Positions 22,907-26,746 of a stretch of 26,746 bases of DNA are shown piece by piece. The notes under the pieces are model-generated. The model was given only the letters and a program-made list of their open reading frames with translations. It did no database searches and was not told the origin of the DNA. The position numbers and the translations under genes were made by a program. Every line of letters begins with the position of its first letter. Positions within the stretch are counted from its first letter, which is position 1. The stretch comes from JBAZFF01 sp043815465 (GTDB taxonomy: Bacteria > Patescibacteriota > Minisyncoccia > Minisyncoccales > RBG-13-42-11), in NCBI GenBank assembly GCA_043815465.1, contig JBDRIW010000029.1, forward strand, positions 1-26,746, written 5' to 3'.

Positions 22907-23611
22907 ATGCAAATTACCGAAAGGCAAAACCAAATTTTAGACAAATTGATAGAAGAGCATATCTCTTCTGCTCAACCTGTAAGTTCCCAATCTTTAGAAA
23001 AAAAGTATAATTTAGGTTTTTCCCCAGCAACTATCAGAAATGAAATGCATCAATTAACAGAAGCTGGCTATATATATCAACCTCATACTTCTGCGGGAAG
23101 ATTACCCACTGATAAGGGTTACCGTTTTTATGTTGATAATTTATTGAAAGAAAAGAAAGACACTAAGACTAGTTCTGAATTTGATAATTTATTTGAAGAG
23201 GGGGCTGAAGACGAAGCAAGGCTTTTGCAATCGATTGTTAGAGATTTAGCTAAATCTTCTTCTTCCATGGCTTTTATTTGTAATTTAGATGAAAAGATTT
23301 TTTGGAAAGAAGGTTTAACAATTTTTAAAGAGCCAGAATTTAGAGAAGCAAAATTGTTTGAATCTTTTACTGGTTTTTTAGAAGAGTTTGAAAAAGATAT
23401 AGAAGATTTTAAACTAGCTTCTGATTTAGAAATATTTATAGGGAAAGAAAATCCTTTTTACAATAGTCGAGAATTTAGCATTATTATTTCTCAGTGTAAT
23501 TTTCATGGAGAAGAAAGGGGATTATTGGGGATAATAGGTCCCAAAAGAATGGCCTATAGAAAGAGCATTAATTCAATTAATAATTTAACAGAAATATTAA
23601 AAAACTTATGA
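22907..23611 (+). CDS. hrcA: Heat-inducible transcription repressor HrcA (short form)
   Basis: HrcA binds CIRCE and represses chaperone genes until heat or misfolded protein draws away its activity. From ATG 22907 it has 234 residues, against about 340 in the usual family. The N-terminal winged helix is well conserved: MQITERQNQILDKLIEEH, then PVSSQSLEKKYNLGFSPATIRNEM, and HTSAGRLPTDKGYRFYVD (together about 1-78). The C-terminal sensor/dimerisation part is about 100 residues shorter than usual but keeps FIGKENPF and GLLGIIGPKRMAYRKSI near the end. The gene lies directly under a CIRCE element and overlaps grpE by 4 nt (ATGA). Confidence 0.93.
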   Translation: MQITERQNQILDKLIEEHISSAQPVSSQSLEKKYNLGFSPATIRNEMHQLTEAGYIYQPHTSAGRLPTDKGYRFYVDNLLKEKKDTKTSSEFDNLFEEGAEDEARLLQSIVRDLAKSSSSMAFICNLDEKIFWKEGLTIFKEPEFREAKLFESFTGFLEEFEKDIEDFKLASDLEIFIGKENPFYNSREFSIIISQCNFHGEERGLLGIIGPKRMAYRKSINSINNLTEILKNL

Positions 23612-24165
23612 AAGAAGATTTAAAGAAAAAGGGCGATGAATCTAAGGATTCACCTTGTGATTGTGGTTGCGATTGTGATTCTATGGACGAAGAATCTAAA
23701 GATTCTTCTCCGCCAGCCAATCAAGAGTTAGAAGAATGCCAAAAGCAAAGAGATGAGTATTTGGCAGGATGGCAAAGGTCAAAAGCTGACTTCATTAATC
23801 ATAAGAAAGAAGAAATGGAAAGAATGGAAGGGATAATGAAGTATGTTGAAGAAGAAATGGCTTTACGACTAATTCCTCTTCTAGATAATTTTGATCTAGT
23901 TGAGAAAAATTTATCAGAAGAAGATAAGAAAGATGATAAAATTAAAGGAATTTTACAAATTAAAAATCAAATACAAGATATATTAAAGATCAGCTCTGTA
24001 GAAGAGATAAATACAAAAGAAACAAAATTTGATCCCAATTTTCACGAAGCAATAGAGCAAGTGGAGTCGAAAGAGGAATCAGGAACAATCTTAGAAGAAT
24101 TACAAAAAGGTTATTTAATGAACGGCAAAGTAATAAAGCCGTCAAAAGTCAAAGTCGCGAAATAA
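23608..24165 (+). CDS. grpE: Nucleotide exchange factor GrpE with Cys-rich N-terminus
   Basis: GrpE opens the nucleotide-binding domain of DnaK to release ADP. The 185-residue protein has an acidic N-terminal tail, a long coiled-coil helix (about 38-85, CQKQRDEYLAGWQRSKADFINHKKE), LRLIPLLDNFD (about 90-100), and the C-terminal beta domain with FDPNFHEAIEQV and a final GYLMNGKVIKPSKVKV. These are all family landmarks. The tail contains the unusual C17-D-C-G-C-D-C23 cluster of four closely spaced cysteines, flanked by two SKDS repeats. The start overlaps the hrcA stop (ATGA). Confidence 0.95.
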   Translation: MKEDLKKKGDESKDSPCDCGCDCDSMDEESKDSSPPANQELEECQKQRDEYLAGWQRSKADFINHKKEEMERMEGIMKYVEEEMALRLIPLLDNFDLVEKNLSEEDKKDDKIKGILQIKNQIQDILKISSVEEINTKETKFDPNFHEAIEQVESKEESGTILEELQKGYLMNGKVIKPSKVKVAK

Positions 24166-24189
24166 TTAATTAATTAAATAAATAAACAT

Positions 24190-26121
24190 ATGTCAAAGAT
24201 ATTAGGAATAGATTTAGGTACAACTTATTCTGCTATGTCAGTAATAGAAGGAGGTGAACCTAAAATTATAGAAAACAAAGAGGGAAGTAGAACTACTCCT
24301 TCTGTTGTTTCAATAACTAAACAAGGAGAAAGATTAGTAGGAGTTTTAGCAAAAAGACAACAAATAACTAATCCCCAAAATACTATATATTCTGCTAAAA
24401 GATTAATGGGTAGAAGATTTTCTGATCCAGAAGTACAGAGAGATAAAAAGTTAATGCCTTATGAAATTAAAGAGGCTTCAGATGGAGGAGTAGAAATTAA
24501 GATGGGAGATAAATGGCTAAAGCCTGCTGAAATTTCAGCTATGATTTTACAGAAATTTAAAGCAGATGCAGAATCTAAATTAGGAGAAACAATTACAGAG
24601 GCCATTATAACCTGTCCTGCTTATTTTGATGATTCTCAAAGAAAGGCAACAAAAGTAGCTGGTGAAATAGCTGGTTTTAATGTCAAAAGAGTTATTAATG
24701 AGCCTACAGCTGCAGCTTTATCTTATGGTTTAACTAAAAATAAAGATCAACAGATTGTTGTTTATGACTTTGGAGGTGGAACATTTGATATCTCCGTATT
24801 AGATATTTCAGCAGATACAGTAGAGGTAAAAGCCACAGGAGGAGATACTCATTTGGGTGGAGATGATTTTGATCAGAAAATAATGGATTGGTTGGTAGAA
24901 TCCTACAATAAAGATGAAGGAATAGATTTGTCTAAGGATCAGTTATCTTTACAAAGACTAAAAGAGGCAGCAGAGAAAGCTAAAGTAGAATTATCCTCTT
25001 CAGTGGAATCTGAAATTAATCTTCCATTTATTACTTCTGATTCTGCAGGACCTAAACATTTGTATTACAAATTAACTAGAGCAAAGTTAGAAGAATTAGT
25101 TGGAGAATATGTTTCAAAATCTATTGATTTAATAAAGGCAACCTTAAAAGAAGCTAAATTAGAACCGAAAGACATAGAAGAGATAGTTTTAGTTGGTGGA
25201 CAAACAAGAATGCCTTTAATTCAAGAAGAGATTAAAAAAGTATTTGGTAAGGAAGCTAATAAATCTATTAATCCTGATGAAGTAGTGGCTATGGGAGCTG
25301 CTATTCAGGCTGGTATTCTACAAGGAGACGTTAAAGATGTATTATTGTTAGATGTAACTCCTTTGTCTCTAGGAATAGAAACTATGGGAGGAGTTAATAC
25401 TGTTTTGATTACTAAAAATACAACTGTCCCTACTTCCAAATCTCAGGTGTTTTCTACAGCCGCAGATAATCAACCTTCAGTAGAGATACATGTCTTACAA
25501 GGAGAAAGACCTATGTCGCAGGACAATAAGTCTTTAGGAAGGTTTATGTTAGATGGTATTCCACCTTCTCCAAGGGGAGTTCCTCAAATTGAGGTTGCTT
25601 TTGATATAGATGCTAATGGAATCCTTGAGGTAACTGCAAAGGATAAAGCTTCTGGGAAAACTCAATCTATTAGAATAGAGGGGTCCACCGGTATTTCCAA
25701 AGAAGAAGTAGAAAGAATGAAGAAAGAAGCTGAAATACATGCCACAGAAGACAAAAAGAAGCAAGAAGGAATTGAAGCTAGGAATATAGCTGATAATTTA
25801 ATTTACACTACTGAGAAAACTCTAAGAGATATGGGAGAAAAAATATCTGCTGAAAGTAAAAAAGAGATAGATGAAAAGCTTGAGGGTTTAAAGAAACTTA
25901 AAGATAGTGACAACTTAGAAGAGATAAAACAAAAGACAGAAGAACTTTCTCAAGCAATTCAAAAGATTGGTGCTGAACTATATAAAGATCAACCCAAAGG
26001 AGATAACCAAGAAGCTGGTCAAGATCCTAAAGAGGAAACCCCAGCTGAGGAAGCAACAGTAGAAGAAAAACCCAAAGAAGACAAAAAACCTGAAGAAGGT
26101 GAATCTAAAGAAAAAGAATAA
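24190..26121 (+). CDS. dnaK: Molecular chaperone DnaK (Hsp70)
   Basis: DnaK binds exposed hydrophobic peptides in an ATP-driven cycle with DnaJ and GrpE. The 643-residue protein starts with the phosphate-1 motif GIDLGTTYS (6-14), continues through the INEPTAAALSYG and DFGGGTFDIS region, GGDTHLGGDDFD, and VGGQTRMPLIQ, then the linker VLLLDVTPLSLGIE. The substrate-binding beta domain and helical lid follow, and the tail is Glu/Lys-rich (about 610-643) instead of a clear EEVD-like end. The length is standard. It lies 24 nt after grpE and overlaps dnaJ by 1 nt. Control is probably from the CIRCE promoter at 22862-22900. Confidence 0.97.
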   Translation: MSKILGIDLGTTYSAMSVIEGGEPKIIENKEGSRTTPSVVSITKQGERLVGVLAKRQQITNPQNTIYSAKRLMGRRFSDPEVQRDKKLMPYEIKEASDGGVEIKMGDKWLKPAEISAMILQKFKADAESKLGETITEAIITCPAYFDDSQRKATKVAGEIAGFNVKRVINEPTAAALSYGLTKNKDQQIVVYDFGGGTFDISVLDISADTVEVKATGGDTHLGGDDFDQKIMDWLVESYNKDEGIDLSKDQLSLQRLKEAAEKAKVELSSSVESEINLPFITSDSAGPKHLYYKLTRAKLEELVGEYVSKSIDLIKATLKEAKLEPKDIEEIVLVGGQTRMPLIQEEIKKVFGKEANKSINPDEVVAMGAAIQAGILQGDVKDVLLLDVTPLSLGIETMGGVNTVLITKNTTVPTSKSQVFSTAADNQPSVEIHVLQGERPMSQDNKSLGRFMLDGIPPSPRGVPQIEVAFDIDANGILEVTAKDKASGKTQSIRIEGSTGISKEEVERMKKEAEIHATEDKKKQEGIEARNIADNLIYTTEKTLRDMGEKISAESKKEIDEKLEGLKKLKDSDNLEEIKQKTEELSQAIQKIGAELYKDQPKGDNQEAGQDPKEETPAEEATVEEKPKEDKKPEEGESKEKE

Positions 26122-26746
26122 TGGCAGATTTTTATGAAGTCTTGGGAGTTTCCCGAGATGCCTCTCAGGATGATATTAAAAAAGCTTATAGAAAATTAGC
26201 TCATAAATATCATCCTGATAAAGGAGGGGATGAAAAAAAGTTTAAGGAGATAAATGAAGCTTATCAATCCTTATCTAATAAAGAAAAAAGAGACCAGTAT
26301 GATCAGTTCGGCAGTACTTCTGATCAATTTGGTGGTTTTGATCCTAATCAAGGTGAATTTGATTTCGGTCAGGGGTTTGGAGGAGGAATGGAGTTTGATT
26401 TAGGAGATATAATGGAACAGATGTTTGGTTCTGGTCGAAGACAGAAAAAGACAGATGTTAAAAGAGGAAGAGATATAGAGGTTGAATTAAACTTAGAATT
26501 AAAAGATATTTTAGTTGGGAAAGAAAGAGAAATAATTTTAGATAAAATGATTTCTTGTTCTAGATGTAGCGGAACAGGAGGAGAGCCTGGTTCAAAGGTT
26601 AAAGAATGTTTTTCTTGTAGAGGAGCAGGACAAGTTCAACAAATAAAGAGAACTCCTTTTGGTTCTTTTACTAGAGTTACTACTTGCCCAGAATGTCAGG
26701 GAGAGGGGAATAAACCAGAAAAGCTTTGTAATGTTTGTAAGGGAGA
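26121..26746 (+). CDS. dnaJ: Co-chaperone DnaJ (cut by the right edge)
   Basis: The first 208 codons are visible and the frame stays open to the window end. The J domain (1-65) includes the H31-P32-D33 motif that stimulates DnaK ATPase. A Gly/Phe-rich linker follows (about 70-110). Then come the four zinc-binding CxxCxGxG repeats: C146-S-R-C, C163-F-S-C, C189-P-E-C and C203-N-V-C, the last cut by the edge. It is therefore a full type I DnaJ, not a short J protein. The ATG shares its A with the dnaK TAA stop (TAATG). Confidence 0.96.
   Translation, partial: MADFYEVLGVSRDASQDDIKKAYRKLAHKYHPDKGGDEKKFKEINEAYQSLSNKEKRDQYDQFGSTSDQFGGFDPNQGEFDFGQGFGGGMEFDLGDIMEQMFGSGRRQKKTDVKRGRDIEVELNLELKDILVGKEREIILDKMISCSRCSGTGGEPGSKVKECFSCRGAGQVQQIKRTPFGSFTRVTTCPECQGEGNKPEKLCNVCKG

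Overview
The window looks like part of a small-genome, AT-rich bacterium of the Patescibacteria (Candidate Phyla Radiation) type. This is inferred from several things seen together: a self-splicing intron with a LAGLIDADG frame inside the 23S rRNA gene, a DUF5679-like zinc-ribbon tail at the left edge, tightly overlapping genes that mostly lack Shine-Dalgarno sequences, compact versions of MreD, HrcA and MurF, and FemX-type proteins next to a membrane-anchored Mur ligase. No 16S gene is in the window, so this placement is not proved here.

Layout. 1-284: the end of a zinc-ribbon gene, a strong hairpin, then tRNA-Ile(GAU) and tRNA-Ala(UGC). 370-1038: a MscS-related membrane protein. 1050-5139: a 23S-5S rRNA unit without 16S. 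It has its own strong promoter, an attenuator-like leader, a boxA-like element, a processing stem, and a 689-nt group I intron at the E. coli 2593 position (the I-CreI site). The intron's I-CreI-like endonuclease frame is broken by one nonsense codon. 5151-5279 (-): a 42-residue acidic protein. 5426-8456: mreC-mreD-PBP2 (cell elongation). 8494-17546: lysS, serS, an alpha/beta hydrolase, femX-1, a membrane-anchored MurF-like ligase, a DegT-family aminotransferase, femX-2 and ftsQ, mostly overlapping. 17590-20266 (-): a two-gene unit, corA followed by a membrane glycosyltransferase. 20340-20931: an intergenic region with divergent promoters, a very short terminated transcription unit, a candidate structured RNA and two degenerate 57-nt repeats. 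20931-22766: a membrane-anchored C25 (gingipain-like) cysteine peptidase. 22862 to the right end: hrcA-grpE-dnaK-dnaJ under a degenerate CIRCE operator, with dnaJ cut by the window edge.

How it fits together. The 5.4-17.5 kb block is a cell-wall and division block: MreC/MreD position the elongation machinery, PBP2 cross-links, the MurF-like ligase adds the terminal dipeptide, two FemX-type transferases would add tRNA-borne amino acids to the wall precursor or another surface acceptor, and FtsQ joins the divisome. LysS and SerS, which make aminoacyl-tRNAs, lie just upstream. The 22.8-26.7 kb block is a classic HrcA-controlled chaperone operon. A recurring regulatory theme is a -10 box ending 6-7 nt before the ATG, which predicts leaderless mRNAs for mreC, lysS, the C25 peptidase and hrcA.
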